From: Cloeon dipterum
Lineage: Eukaryota; Arthropoda; Insecta; Ephemeroptera; Baetidae
DNA length: 64,000 nt
Assembly (NCBI RefSeq): GCF_949628265.1
Contig: NC_088790.1
Span: 13,024,545-13,088,544 of the forward strand
Reading direction: 5' to 3'
Made by a program: the position numbers and the translations under genes. Below the pieces are notes generated by a model. That model did no database searches and was not told the DNA's origin. It saw only the letters and a program-made list of their open reading frames with translations. Of this stretch, positions 48,611 to 60,350 are shown in pieces (within the stretch, counting starts at the first letter, position 1; the number at the start of each line of letters is the position of its first letter).

Positions 48611-48951
48611 CTGACCGCTTTTATTAATATTACACAGGCTCACATTTCGTTTTATGGTACCTGTATTTTCGGTCGGATTTACGTTCCAATGTGGCAATAA
48701 TTAGTCGGATTTAGCGTCAATTATAGCCCTATATTCACGCCATCCCTTGCAATGGTCTGTTTAGCTAATTAGCTGGTATAGGTCGCTTCAAGCAATATTG
48801 ACGAATTGAAATGTGTCGGCTAGTTATAAATTCACCAAGTGTTTTACTGAGACTGCAAATTGGCCTGCAGTTGGTACGCTCGAGCTACGCAACTTGCAAT
48901 TCCATCTCATTTAGTAGGTCACACAGGAGCAGATTTTCAAAGCACAAACAG

Positions 48952-48953
<2 letters not shown>

Positions 48954-49010
<57 letters not shown>
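48954..49010. repeat. (CA)n microsatellite
   Basis: An uninterrupted AC/CA dinucleotide repeat of about 57 bases. Confidence 0.97.
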
Positions 49011-49013
<3 letters not shown>

Positions 49014-49179
49014 TATTTGCCCATGAAGCGCAGTTAGTGCTTCTTTAATGAAGGAGTGCAAATATGGTAGGATGGCTAGCAGAACACATAGAAGTGCATT
49101 TACTGCTTTTCATGGCAAGTTGCTTTTCAAGGCTGGTAACAAGGAGCGAGTTAGAACCACAAACAGATCTCAAAACCAC

Positions 49180-49578
49180 ATCCCGGCCAGGGTTCGCAAT
49201 AACCCGCATTTTTCCGGAAAATTCCACTGCTTTGCAAAAAACTGATTTTTGCGGGGGTTTCTGCAATTTTGCGCATTTGTCCGAAACCCATGCATTCTTA
49301 TGGGAGATAAAAAATTCTCATGATAAATGACCAAAATTAGGGATTTAAAAAAATCAGTATTTTAGCCACTGGTTTCACCAAGAGAGCGAAAATTTTAACT
49401 CTCTACGTAATTTTCCCAAAATTTCTGAATTTTACGGAGCGAAATCTGACTATTTTCGGGTTAAATCCGGAAAAATGCGGAAAAATCCAAAACTGGTGGG
49501 GTTTTCCAGCTGTTTTATGCGCAAAAAAACAGTGGCGCATTTTTGCGCATTGCAAAATTGGCGAACCCTGATCCCGGC
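49180..49578. mobile_element. hAT-type MITE (non-autonomous DNA transposon) with 8-bp target-site duplication
   Basis: The element spans 49188-49570 (383 bp). It begins with CAGGGTTCGC and ends with the exact reverse complement GCGAACCCTG. It is flanked by perfect 8-bp direct repeats ATCCCGGC at 49180-49187 and 49571-49578. An 8-bp target duplication and termini starting CAGGG are the signature of the hAT superfamily. It encodes no transposase; the open frames crossing it are not genes. The interior is rich in GCGCATTTTTGCG- and TTTTCCGG-like words. Confidence 0.88.
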
Positions 49579-51049
49579 GCTAGCAGAAAATGGAAAAAAA
49601 TTATTTTACTTGGCCTTTGTGGGAGAAAAAAAGCAGTTGGATCCCGTCTCATTAATTTCAAGCTTATAGTTCAAGTCACTCTGAAGAAAAAAAACGTAAA
49701 AGGGTATCAAATCATAAATATATACTTGAAAATTATGCATCCTTCATAAATTATTACATACACCACGTGCTTTGTTAGCTACCGGTTAACTGTATGCATG
49801 TTTATTCTTACATTTAGTCTCGTGAATAAATTAATGAATCTCAGTCAAAGTCGAAATCAAAAGCACGTGAGAAAGGGCAACACTTCAGACAAACTTTTAG
49901 TTAAGACCCTGTCCAGGAGAACAAAGTCAAAGTGAGCTCAGACTAGTAAAATGCAAAAAGCAAAATGACATTCGCTCAAAATCACACTTTAAAATTTCGC
50001 TGTCTCATATGCGTCACGCGCCTTACAAATAATAAGATGACAAACAGTAAAAATTAAAAATGAACTATAAAAATGAAAATTTACTAAAAAAACGTCACTT
50101 TTTTACCAAATTCGATTTTATCAAATATTTTTTTTATCATTTTTATGATGTTATAAATAAGGGAATAAATTTATCCACTTTCGCACGGTCAGTAATCAGT
50201 TATTGAAATTAACAGCTCTTAATGTAAGATAAATTTGGTTGAAATAAAAAAAATCAATTTTAAACGATACTATAATGGAAAATTTCCTTTTCAATACATA
50301 AAGAAGGTAATTTATTTCCCCTTAAAAATCTTACAATTTTAATTCTTGTTTAGTCTTCAAACCATAATATTCCCTGGTGGAAGAATTGTAATTTTAGCTT
50401 CATTTTAACATATTTAGAAATCTTTAGATCAGTTATAAGAGATGATCGAGTACCGATAACAAATTCTTTTGATCTCCCTTATTTTTAGGAAATAATTATT
50501 TCTTGGGAGAGTTAAATTTTACATTGATTTAGTGACAGCTCCAGTTATATTGGCAAAACAAATAATTCAGTTATGTAAACAATTGTTCTTGAAGTAGAAG
50601 CAACTCTGCTTTTAAAAACAATTCAGTCTTTGCAAACTTTTATTTAGACTTTATCAAAGCCAGGCGCGTGAATTTCCATTTCCACGTTCCTCGCACCGCA
50701 GGCGAATATAATTTGCAATTAAATGTAATCGGCACGTTTTCGTGGAATGTGCGAATCGGATCGCACCTCCAATTGTATGGTAATTGCTGCGATAAAGGCA
50801 GGGCTTCAGATTCGGCGAAACGGCGACTCTCGTACACATCCCAAGTCGCGCAGTTGCCGCCGTAAGACGCGTGTGCTGTTATCATGCTAATGGCTTTTCA
50901 ATGGCGTGATTAAACGGTTTGGCCTCTTTTGTTTTGAGAAGGACCTGCCAACATTAGTGGTAATTGAGCAGCAATTCTAATCTAATCAAAGTATGCGATT
51001 TATGTTTGCCGGTGTGTTTCTTCGGACGTGCGATACAAGTAGCAGAAGC
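49579..51049. other. Intergenic, AT-rich
   Basis: No supported gene. A GC-richer patch at 50640-50880 has overlapping open frames on both strands, which gives no reason to call one. Confidence 0.5.
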
Positions 51050-51056
51050 TATATAG
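51050..51056 (+). promoter_or_regulatory. Possible TATA box of the outlying CBM14 gene
   Basis: TATATAG lies 119 bases before the ATG. The context (AGAAGCTATATAGAG) resembles the GAAGCTATAAAAGG of the first cluster gene. Confidence 0.45.
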
Positions 51057-51175
51057 AGAACCCGATTCACCTTAGCGCTGACAGTCCGCCGCAGACCCGT
51101 TGAAAAGTTTAAGCTGCACCAGGTGCGCTGTAATTACTAAGCATCGCCGGCCTGCTAATTACCTCGGAGGTGGCC

Positions 51176-53126
51176 ATGAAAAGTAAGTCGCTCATCGTGG
51201 ATATTTATTTAAATCTCGTAGCTGCTGGCCTAGCGAAGCGGCCGGTGAAATTACTTCTTCTTAGTTAATTAATATTGCAAAACTTCATAAGATTTCACTC
51301 AAAGAGATGACGCAAGTTCCCCTTCGCAAATTTTGCCAGCAAAAATACAGAAGTTGATGGTGAGCAGGCAGATTCCCGGTTTATTTCATTTCAAAAGTGT
51401 GTGTGTATATAGGGTATATTATATAGTAGCCTTGCCAATTCACATTGCACAAATTAATTCGTCTTTTGCGTAAGCATCAGAAACTGCACAGCCTCAACAA
51501 GTTTCAGACACTCATAAACTGCGTTCTAAGTTCAAAGCTGACTCACTCACAAAGTTGCTTGTGCAATCCGTGAATGAATACTCATGAGTCATGCTAGAAG
51601 TCTTAAAACGAGTGTATTTATAAATGAAAATTCACCAAAACTCTTTAGGCTTGTCCATTTATTTTTATTTCATTCAGTGTTAGAAACATTTTACTTTTGT
51701 TTTTTCCATGGCCTAATATTTCCAATAAAAAGCAGAATTGTTCTAGACAAGATAGATACTTAAAATAAAATGTTTGTTAAATTTCTTGAAAATTACCAGA
51801 AAAGTGTAGATCAAAAGCTTAGAGTGGAGAAAATATATTCTGACCAGAATAATAATATATAATATTTTATCCCTTTCCTGTACATGAAAATGCCTCGTTT
51901 AGACTGACAATTTGGTGACCCAAAGGTTAACGTCATCAGGTAGCGAGCACTGCAACAAAAGTTTGTAAATAACTTTTTGAATGTCACCAAATTCTAAAAT
52001 TGTAGGGTTATGTAATTTTGATAAATATTAAAATAAATTATTGCAGAACAGGGGAATCGTTTAACAGTATTATTGTCGTTTTCCATCCTTTTGTCAAACC
52101 CTGATTGTAAGGAGTAGTTGCAAAACTGTTAATTAAAATCCATACTATATTGAAACTTCGAAAAAGAGTTCTGATTTTTAAATATTCCATTCGTTTTCAG
52201 AACTCATTCTGTGCACCGTCTTCCTCGCGTTGGCAGTCTCAGCGCACGCGTGGTCCTGGTCCTGGCTTCTGCCGTGGAGCGCCAACGATCAGGACGCAGG
52301 ACCATGGGACGGTTACGGAGGAGGTGGCGGCGGATTCCGGCCTAACACCACGACCGCTGATCCAGGTCCGACGACCACGGACGCAGCAACAACAACAGAG
52401 GAAGCAACAACTACTGAAGAAGCAACAACCACGGAGGAAGCAACGACAACCGAGGAGGCAACAACCACGGAGGAAGCAACGACAACCGAAGAGGCAACAA
52501 CCACGGAGGAAGCAACGACAACCGAGGAGGCAACAACCACGGAAGAGGTGACAACCACGGACTACCCAACTGAAAGTCCGACAACCACCGAGGACCCATG
52601 GGGTACCACCACAAGCGAATGGTCCACGACGCCTGCTGAAGAAACCACAACTGAATTCTGGCCCAGCTGTCCGACGCAAGAGCCCTGTCCGACGTGCGAG
52701 CCTGCCACCTGTCCCCCGCTGGTGTGTCCGACCCCTCCGCCGTGCGAGTGCTCCTCCACTTCCAACCTTTGGACGTCAACGACGGAGCTGAACTCGAGTC
52801 CAGTGAGCCCGTCCTCGGCGACCGAGGAATCTCCAGGCACCACCACCACCTCTTTACCCCAGGGCGGGGAACTGCGGTACTGTGACCCCTGCGTGATGGC
52901 CAGGTGTCCGCAGAGTCCGTGGACCACCAACGTGTACGCCCCTGGCTCGTGCGGACAGTACTGCAAGTGCCAACCCGACAAGGCCATCCTGTACGAATGT
53001 CCCACTGGACTCCATTTCAACGGCGTGCTTGAAGTGTGCGACTGGCCAGCAAGGGCCAAGTGCACCTTGGAACTCACCTACCGCGATGGCTGCGAGCATA
53101 TGATGTCCGGACGCATAGCAATTTAA
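51176..53126 (+). CDS. Secreted Thr/Glu-repeat CBM14 chitin-binding protein (outlying family member)
   Basis: Two coding exons, 51176-51182 (ATGAAAA, then gtaagt) and 52201-53126, give 310 residues. The signal peptide is MKKLILCTVFLALAVSAHA. It is followed by a Trp-rich WSWSWLLPW segment, a short Gly patch, and nine TTTEEA repeats (about 52387-52551) that make the region both acidic and Thr-rich. Next come a Thr/Ser/Pro region, a Cys-rich segment (CPTCEPATC, CPTPPPCEC), a Ser/Thr linker and the CBM14 domain (CDPCVMARC, APGSCGQYCKC, GLHFNGVLEVCDWP, DGC). The 7-nt start exon, the phase-1 intron and the ten-Cys CBM14 tie it to the cluster, but the rest is diverged and GC-richer. Several long frames on the other strand and in other frames are shadows of the repeat. 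The poly(A) signal is at 53154, or 53125 overlapping the stop. Confidence 0.92.
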
Positions 53127-53153
53127 TAAACAGGGAATGAACCTTGATAACAT

Positions 53154-53159
53154 AATAAA
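53154..53159 (+). terminator. Poly(A) signal
   Basis: AATAAA lies 28 bases after the stop; another overlaps the stop codon at 53125. Confidence 0.55.
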
Positions 53160-54549
53160 ACTGTCAACGCCAAAAAACGCATATATGCTCACAGTGGAGG
53201 GAGGGTAAACAGGGAGTCGCTTCTTTGCTTCATGATTGCTGCTGTGGTGGACAAGAAGACTACTTTATTTTATCTCTATCACATCGAGTCGTTGTTGAAT
53301 TTTGTAAATCTGTTGCCAGGCGCCTCGCTGTTTACTTTCTCTCTTCTCTGAGAAGTCACAATCTCAAACAACATTTATATTTATAACGCAACTATCCGCA
53401 TTTAACAGCCTCAATCATTTTTCAGCAATATCTGTTTACAATAGCACGACCAATCTAAATACCTGATTTTCATGATTAAAATTTCAAATTTCAATGTTTA
53501 TTGTTTTATTAGATCAATTTACTTCTGTCTTTCCCAAGTTGATTGAAACGATTATGATATTGTTAATAAGCGTGTTAAGTATTTATAATAATTTATTAAG
53601 GTTATTATGGCATAAGTGATTAGATTACTGATGATTAATTAAACCGCACATTATAATCGACAAGAAATCCACAGCTTACGTTTTTATTTCATAAAACTGA
53701 TAAAAATATTTTCATATCAAGACTACTCGTAGTCTTGTAAGTTTGTGTCCGTTTGTAAAGCAGAATAAAGAAAATCATTTTGAATGAAAATTGAATGAAA
53801 TTCGCAAAAATCCAGAAAATTCTTTTTGTTGAAGTAATAACATAAACAGAGATCCTATAGTAATGAGCTCAAGCAAAACATTTCCCAGAACTTTTTTTGC
53901 TGTGAAATTGTGATATTTTCAAATTGAAATCGATTTCCAGCAATTTGCGGAATTATTTTCCATTTTTCCTTGAATCAATCAATCAAGTCATGATTTGGAT
54001 CTTAATTCATTGGTTTAGAAAAACTTTGTTTAAGTTAAGGAAAAATAGGGCTCATATATTTATTTAGATTTATTTTTCCGCTAAACCACAGGTCCCATAA
54101 AGTCATTTTTAAGCGTGACTCAAATCGCTTTTTTATTAAGAATCTTAGGCACAAATATTTTTTTATAACGATTAAAAATTAGGTTGGTTGCGAATATCAA
54201 TGGGGTATTTCTAGTGTTAAACGTAATTTTATTAATTTGTCATATCTTTTAAACACAACTGTGTCAGTCTTCTTTCACAGGGAAAATGTTACTACACATA
54301 CGAATAATAGTTTAAGACAAGTGCACCTTGATGGACCTCATTCCAAAAGCTTGACAGTAACAGAACAAATATTAAATCTTATCAATGGTGCACGATTGGC
54401 GGTACTGATTTGATTGAAGTAATATCGGTAGCATCAATTTAAATAATTCGTCCAACGAATGTGATACTAAATTAATACATACAGTATAGAGAACATCAAA
54501 TTTTATACAAGAAAAACCGAATTACACTGATTGCTGATTAGATTAATTG
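53160..54549. other. Intergenic, AT-rich
   Basis: No gene is seen in this stretch. Confidence 0.5.
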
Positions 54550-54976
54550 CAGCGCCTTCCAGTAGCTATAGCGGTATGATTCATGTCCGTACCCTTGAAC
54601 TTCGCCTCTCTCCCGAATTCATCGCGATGAGTGAGAGTATGCATCCCGCTCGCCAAGACAGTAGCGCGTGTTGCATGTCTTTGGATTTAGCAGGCGCTCG
54701 AGAGGACGCAGCACCAGCTGTTGGCGCCGCTACTCCCTGGATAAGTAGTTTGTCAGCCATCCACGAGGTGGTGCAGGCGTGCGAGTGTCGCAACCAGCAT
54801 CGCGCAATGCGGCTCGGAGGCGAATCAGGTGTGCGTGTGCGGATCACATGGTTATTGATGTTTTCCTTGCTGCAGCAGCCCACCTCTTGTTAGCGCCGCC
54901 GTCGCCGCCGAAATTCAGCGTCGGCCACCGGCCACCGTGATTTGGCGATTCGGCCGCGTGACTCGCCAACTCGACC
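54550..54976 (+). promoter_or_regulatory. GC-rich promoter / 5' leader region of the GGPP synthase gene
   Basis: G+C and CpG rise sharply here and continue to the ATG at 54977. No TATA box is obvious, as is common for housekeeping genes. Possible leader splice sites exist (for example an acceptor-like TTTAGCAG near 54693), but I cannot place a leader exon. Confidence 0.4.
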
Positions 54977-57900
54977 ATGGACATCCAGCCGAATGGCATT
55001 CCCTTCAGCAAGTCCGGAGATAACGACCAGGACAAGGTGGATTTTAATTTAAATTTTAAAATTTCCTTTGAAATCATCGTATGCTTAAAGTTTTTTTTTA
55101 AGATTTAGTATTGATTTTTTTCTGTGGAGCCTTGTTTTATCGACTAAGAATCGCTATTTAGAGAAAATAATCAAGTAAATTAACCCTATGAAATTTTTTC
55201 CAAATCAAAGTGATTCATGTTGTATCATATCTAGCAGCTTTTGCGCAATAAATGAGTCATGAGTCATGACAGTGCGATTAATATTTACGTTTTGCTACAG
55301 AAATTGCTGCAGCCGTTCTCGTACATCCTGCAAGTACCTGGCAAACAAATCAGAGCGAAATTGGCTCACGCTTTCAATTACTGGCTCAAAATTCCCGACG
55401 AGAAACTGTTTGTCGTTGGCGACATCGTACAAATGCTGCACAACTCAAGTCTTCTGTGAGTGCTGGCTCTTGTGTACATACTCTGATTCCTTCGTCTTTT
55501 TTACCGACTCGGCAAAATGCATGACATGCTTTTTTTCTGCAGAATCGACGATATACAAGACAACTCCATACTTCGCAGAGGCATTCCAGTCGCTCACTCA
55601 ATTTACGGTGTGGCAAGCACCATCAACGCGGCCAACTACGTTTTGTTCCTAGCTCTAGAAAGGGTTCTCGGCCTCGGACATGCAGAAGTAAGGATTAAAT
55701 TAAATAAGGACAGTCTGGCAATAGGCTCTTACTCTAAATATTTAATAGTTTTTGCTTGCTATTGCAGCAAAACATTTCTGACGCATAAATAACAATTTGC
55801 GGTTGAAATTATAATTATCTATTGGCCGGTTTTAATTCAATGCGAAATCTAAATTAAAAAATTTAAACTAAACCTAAAAACTTATTGATATTTTAGATTT
55901 ATTATTGAAGTTGAAGAAAATTACTCATTTCCTCTGCCAATCATTTCTAGACAATAATTGATAAATTATTTTATAAAGTAAGACCTATTTGATTTAAATG
56001 TCAACTAATACAATTTCATCCTTATTTAAATGACCAAAAGCAAATCCTACATGACACAAACTTTAATTTCAGGCAACAACTGTGTATACGGAGCAACTGC
56101 TCGAGCTCCACCGTGGCCAGGGAATGGAAATATACTGGCGGGACAACTACGCCTGCCCAACAGAAGAGGAATATAAAGAAATGACAAAAAGAAGTGAGCC
56201 CTTTGACCGAAGTAATGAAGAAACGATTTAACTTGATGTTGTTGTCACAGAGACTGGCGGTCTGTTCATGCTTGCCATTCGCTTGATGCAGCTGTTCAGC
56301 GAATGCAAAGCTGACTTCACCAAGCTGGCCGGCATCATCGGTTTGTACTTCCAAATAAGGGATGACTATGGCAATCTGTGTTTAATGGAGGTAGGAATGA
56401 TCAGGTCTGAAGGTGAATTACGAGCTGAAGAATGTATATTTTTCAGTACTCGGAGAATAAGAGTTTCTGCGAGGATTTGACAGAGGGAAAATTCAGCTTC
56501 CCAATTATCCACGCCATCCACAGCCGGCCTGATGACAGACAAGTGATTCGTATCCTTTCAAATATTCAGGAAAAACTTGCCCAAATAGATAAATTTGAAT
56601 ATTTATAACTTATAACTCTTTTGTTTTGACAAGTGAGCACGTTGAAATGGAAATATGACGGGGAATTATTCAAACCCTTTTTGAATGGCCAATTTTTGTT
56701 CTATCAGGAAGAAATAATATTTTATGTATACTCCATTTGATGAGTTTAGACCCACCAATTATAAATCATTTTAGAATTCTAGGAAAATTCCCTAAATTCA
56801 AGATCACTGAGGAAACCGCAAAGTTTGTAAAAATGAGTTCAAGATAATTCTGAGATGACTTGTTGGAACCCTCGCTCTAATTTCATTAATAGGAAACAAT
56901 ACATTATTCAAAATTTAAGTTATCAAATGGCTTAGCTCTGCGTGGATTTTTCCAAGGATGAATAGAGTTATTAGTCAAAATTTCAAAGAAAAATTTAAAT
57001 TACATGCTTGTAATAAATTGGCCGTTTTTTAAATTGAGTTTGACTTTTATCGATAATTTAAACTGCAACGAATTTTTCCATGACATGTGCAATAGCTAGG
57101 ATACATCACCAGCTTTCCCTTTTCTTAATGTTTGTAGTTTAAGAGCAAAAAGAACCATAAACTTAACTTTTGGACACATTTTATATGCATTTTCATATTG
57201 GAATTCATTAATTTTTCTGGCCAAACATTGTTTTTCTACCCCATATTACACCAATTTTGAACATTAACCGGATTTAATGAACCAATTTCCATAGTGTAAA
57301 ACAAATTAGTACCCCTAAATTGACAAATCCAAAATTTTGACTCTGACAGGATTCACTAATTTGACTAATTCTGAGCTTGCTGTTGTTTTCCTCGCATGGC
57401 ATATTTTTCAGGGGTTTTCTGCAAGTTTCCTAAACATCTATTAATTTTTATAGTAGATCATATAACAAAATATAATAAATATAAATATATATATATATAA
57501 TAAATGTCAATTCAAGTATTTTCAAGTTTATTTAAGTATTTTCATAAAATGTGATAAAAAGTAATATCTCATACTATCTGTCTTGATTCGTTCACATTGT
57601 AATCATTTAAAGAATCAAATTAAGAAAGAACGCGAAAAATTGCCAAAATTGTTGGATATTCCAACTGGTTTTATGCACTGAAAATCTGTAGTGCTCTTTT
57701 GTTGATTGCTAAATTGCCGACCGCTGTTTTTCCTTTTCTACTGGACCTCTTGTGACTTAAATATATCGCTATTTAAAAAATGCGTGCTAATAAATAGAGG
57801 TGTCAAATTAGTAGAACAGTAGAAAAATTTAATTATTGCTTCTTAGCAGTATTTTCCTTCCTTTAAATTTCATCATACAATGATAATCCTAAAATTGTTA

Positions 57901-58213
57901 CTAACCATACATATAAAGGGCAAATATTTTACTAACTAGCATTGAAATATTTCACAGTAAAGATTGTTTCCTTGACTCACAATTTGCAGACATTATACGA
58001 CAGCGAACCAAAGACACCGAGGTGAAAAAGTACTGCGTCAACTTGTTGGACAAATTCGGCTCGTTCGACTACACTCGCCAGGTGCTGGCCCAGTTGGACG
58101 CTGAGGCCAGAGAAGAGGTGGCTCACCTGGGGGGAAACCCCCTGATGGAAGCTCTGCTCGATGAGCTGCTCAGCTGGAAGGAAACCCCTGAGAGTCCATC
58201 GAAGAGAAACTAG
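54977..58213 (+). CDS. GGPS1: Geranylgeranyl diphosphate synthase (farnesyltranstransferase type)
   Basis: The enzyme condenses isopentenyl diphosphate with farnesyl diphosphate to make geranylgeranyl diphosphate, used for protein prenylation; it is normally cytosolic. Seven coding exons (54977-55036, 55301-55455, 55543-55687, 56073-56193, 56251-56390, 56447-56549, 57990-58213) give 315 residues, the usual size for animal enzymes. Visible family marks are LLQPFSYIL near residue 22, KIPDEKL near 50, the first Asp-rich motif DDIQD at 74-78 followed by [31 protein letters not shown] at 161-166, the second Asp-rich motif QIRDDYGN ending at 202 (DDYAN is more usual), and [12 protein letters not shown]. 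The residue before the first Asp-rich motif region is small and polar (Ser70, in HNSSLLIDD), consistent with a long-chain product, though this was not modelled. The start at 54977 gives a short N-terminus like insect orthologues. The Drosophila orthologue is quemao. It is not functionally related to the chitin-binding cluster. Confidence 0.97.
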
Positions 58214-60350
58214 CCCCAGGTTGTGTAACTTATTTGGTCACCATACTTAAGAATCTCCCTCTTTGGATAATCATGCTTTCTAGATGAGTTTAGAGTTTCG
58301 TAAGAAACTTCTTTTAAAAGACAAGCCCAAGAACCTCAGCCCTGTTGAGCATTTGTTACGGAATTTTGATAGTATTCCTCGCACGAGTTGTTTTTCTCTA
58401 AATTGAAAGTTTGAGTAAACTTTACTAAGCTTCTATTTAATCCAGTCAAAACTCTCTTGGACCCCCTTGCCTCTGTATATGAGGATCAATCGTTAGCTAA
58501 TCAAAAGAATGATGCACCACTTTTTCTATAATGTATAGCTTTTGAGAAAATCCCTATTTGCAACGATGTGTAAAGCGTCAATGGCGCTAAGAAGCTACGT
58601 TTGTCTCTGCTCAATCCACTCGGATGGACTAAGATAAGTTTTAATTTTCAATAATTATTATTGTTAGACTATATCCAGAGTGTTGTTGTTTTAATTTTTT
58701 CCTATTCCAAGATCTCTATATTAATTTTACGCGAAATGCATAAATACATATTGTAACCGTATCGAACCAACACTTTGAGCTTGAAAATTCTAAATAACTT
58801 TGTGTGCATATTAGTCATTCCTGTAGAAGACGGCCTCCCAGCTATCCACACGCAGTACACACAATGAAATGAATATGCATATCTATCGGCGCGCGCACTT
58901 CTGATGAATTATTCACTCTTGTTTGCATACTGCTTTCGGCCAAATGAGGGAAGGAGAGGAGGCAAACTCCAAAACTGCTCTTTTCCCGAATTTAATTACG
59001 CAAATTGTGTGCCGCGTAGAATTTGCAGACATATCGGAAGTGTAACTAGCTCCTCAGCCTAGGCGCCTTGGCTCTCCCAAAATGGCGTATGTATTGTCTC
59101 TATAGTGCCAATTAAAACTTGCACAACAACTTGTCTCTTGCCAACTTGCAGCCCAACAACGGCAAGTAATTTAGATCTTCACGAGACAGTGCGCAATTTA
59201 ACCAGATAGATTAGAATTGGAGGCTATTTCAATTTACTCGTTTTTGCAAAACTTTGATAAGTGAGAGACAATAACAATTTAATCAATTAATGTATCTACG
59301 TGAACAGGAACAGACAATATTCGAGCGTGAATTCTGCATCTCGTTTTGCAATTTCATGCTTTCACTTCGGGCCCCCACTATTTACACAATCGAGTCAATT
59401 TAGCGCGAATTAATAAATTAGATGTTTGCGAATTTTCTCTAAAATGATTGCGTCATGTTATGAAAAATAGGAGAACTGCACTATATATGCTACTGCAATA
59501 CGACTTCGGTTATTTAGGTGCTAAGTTTTGAAATCTCAAGACAAATAAAGTAATATGCTTGTTAGAACAAAATAATTGTGTTTGATTAAGTTACACCCAA
59601 TACAGCTAAGTTTACAGATGAATAATTTACTTTGGGCTGGGTAAAATTATTAATAAATAAAGTAACTAAGGGTGAAGCTAATTTAAAAAAAAATCGATTG
59701 ATGTGTTTAAATGCCATATTTTGCTGGCTCATTTACAAAAACGGTGGCTAGAAATATAAATGAATTTTAACTGTCAAGTTTTCCAATTGAGCATTTAAAT
59801 CAGAAGCACGGATTTAACTTTTAGATTTGTGATACCAACACAAAAATCGTTTATTATACAATTTAAGGCTAAATTTATCTAGGGTGTCTCTTTTATTTTG
59901 CTCTGGATTTAATTGATGGCAACGTTTTCCAGTTGCCATAACTGTCTCATACTGTATAAAATTTTATTTCCTCGTAAGGAGATAATTCGTTACCTTACAA
60001 CTCAGTAATTAAATTCTTTGAAACTAAATTCACCCATATGGATAATTTGTGTTTTCAATTTTAAAAGTAAACGCTTATTTCTAAATGGGAGAAAAATTAA
60101 TTTCGTACGGCACTTCTCCATTAGCCATTTTAATCTATATTTTCCCTCGATATTTTTTCTCGTGTTATTAGGAGAAGATTTTCACTCTTTTTAAAATATC
60201 TCACAATAGAAATGATGGAATTTTTGTTGCCTATTGTTAGTTATAATGAGAAATAGACAGATTATCGCAGCAGGGCAGAACGAAAACTGTAAATTTGGAA
60301 TTATTTAATAAAATATCCTTAATTTTTGCTGAGAAACCTGCAATGACTTT
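58214..60350. other. 3' flank of the synthase gene and intergenic DNA
   Basis: No further gene is seen. No canonical AATAAA lies close to the stop at 58213; the first clear one I noted is at about 59544, so the 3' UTR may be long or use a variant signal. Confidence 0.45.

Noticed and set aside
49045-49749. Several 60-90 codon frames on both strands
   Set aside because: They cross the boundaries of the hAT MITE and have no coding features.
52150-52779. Other frames in the outlying CBM14 gene (Arg/Gln-rich plus frame, several minus frames)
   Set aside because: They arise from the 18-nt repeat being open in several frames; only one frame has the signal peptide, the Cys pattern and CBM14.
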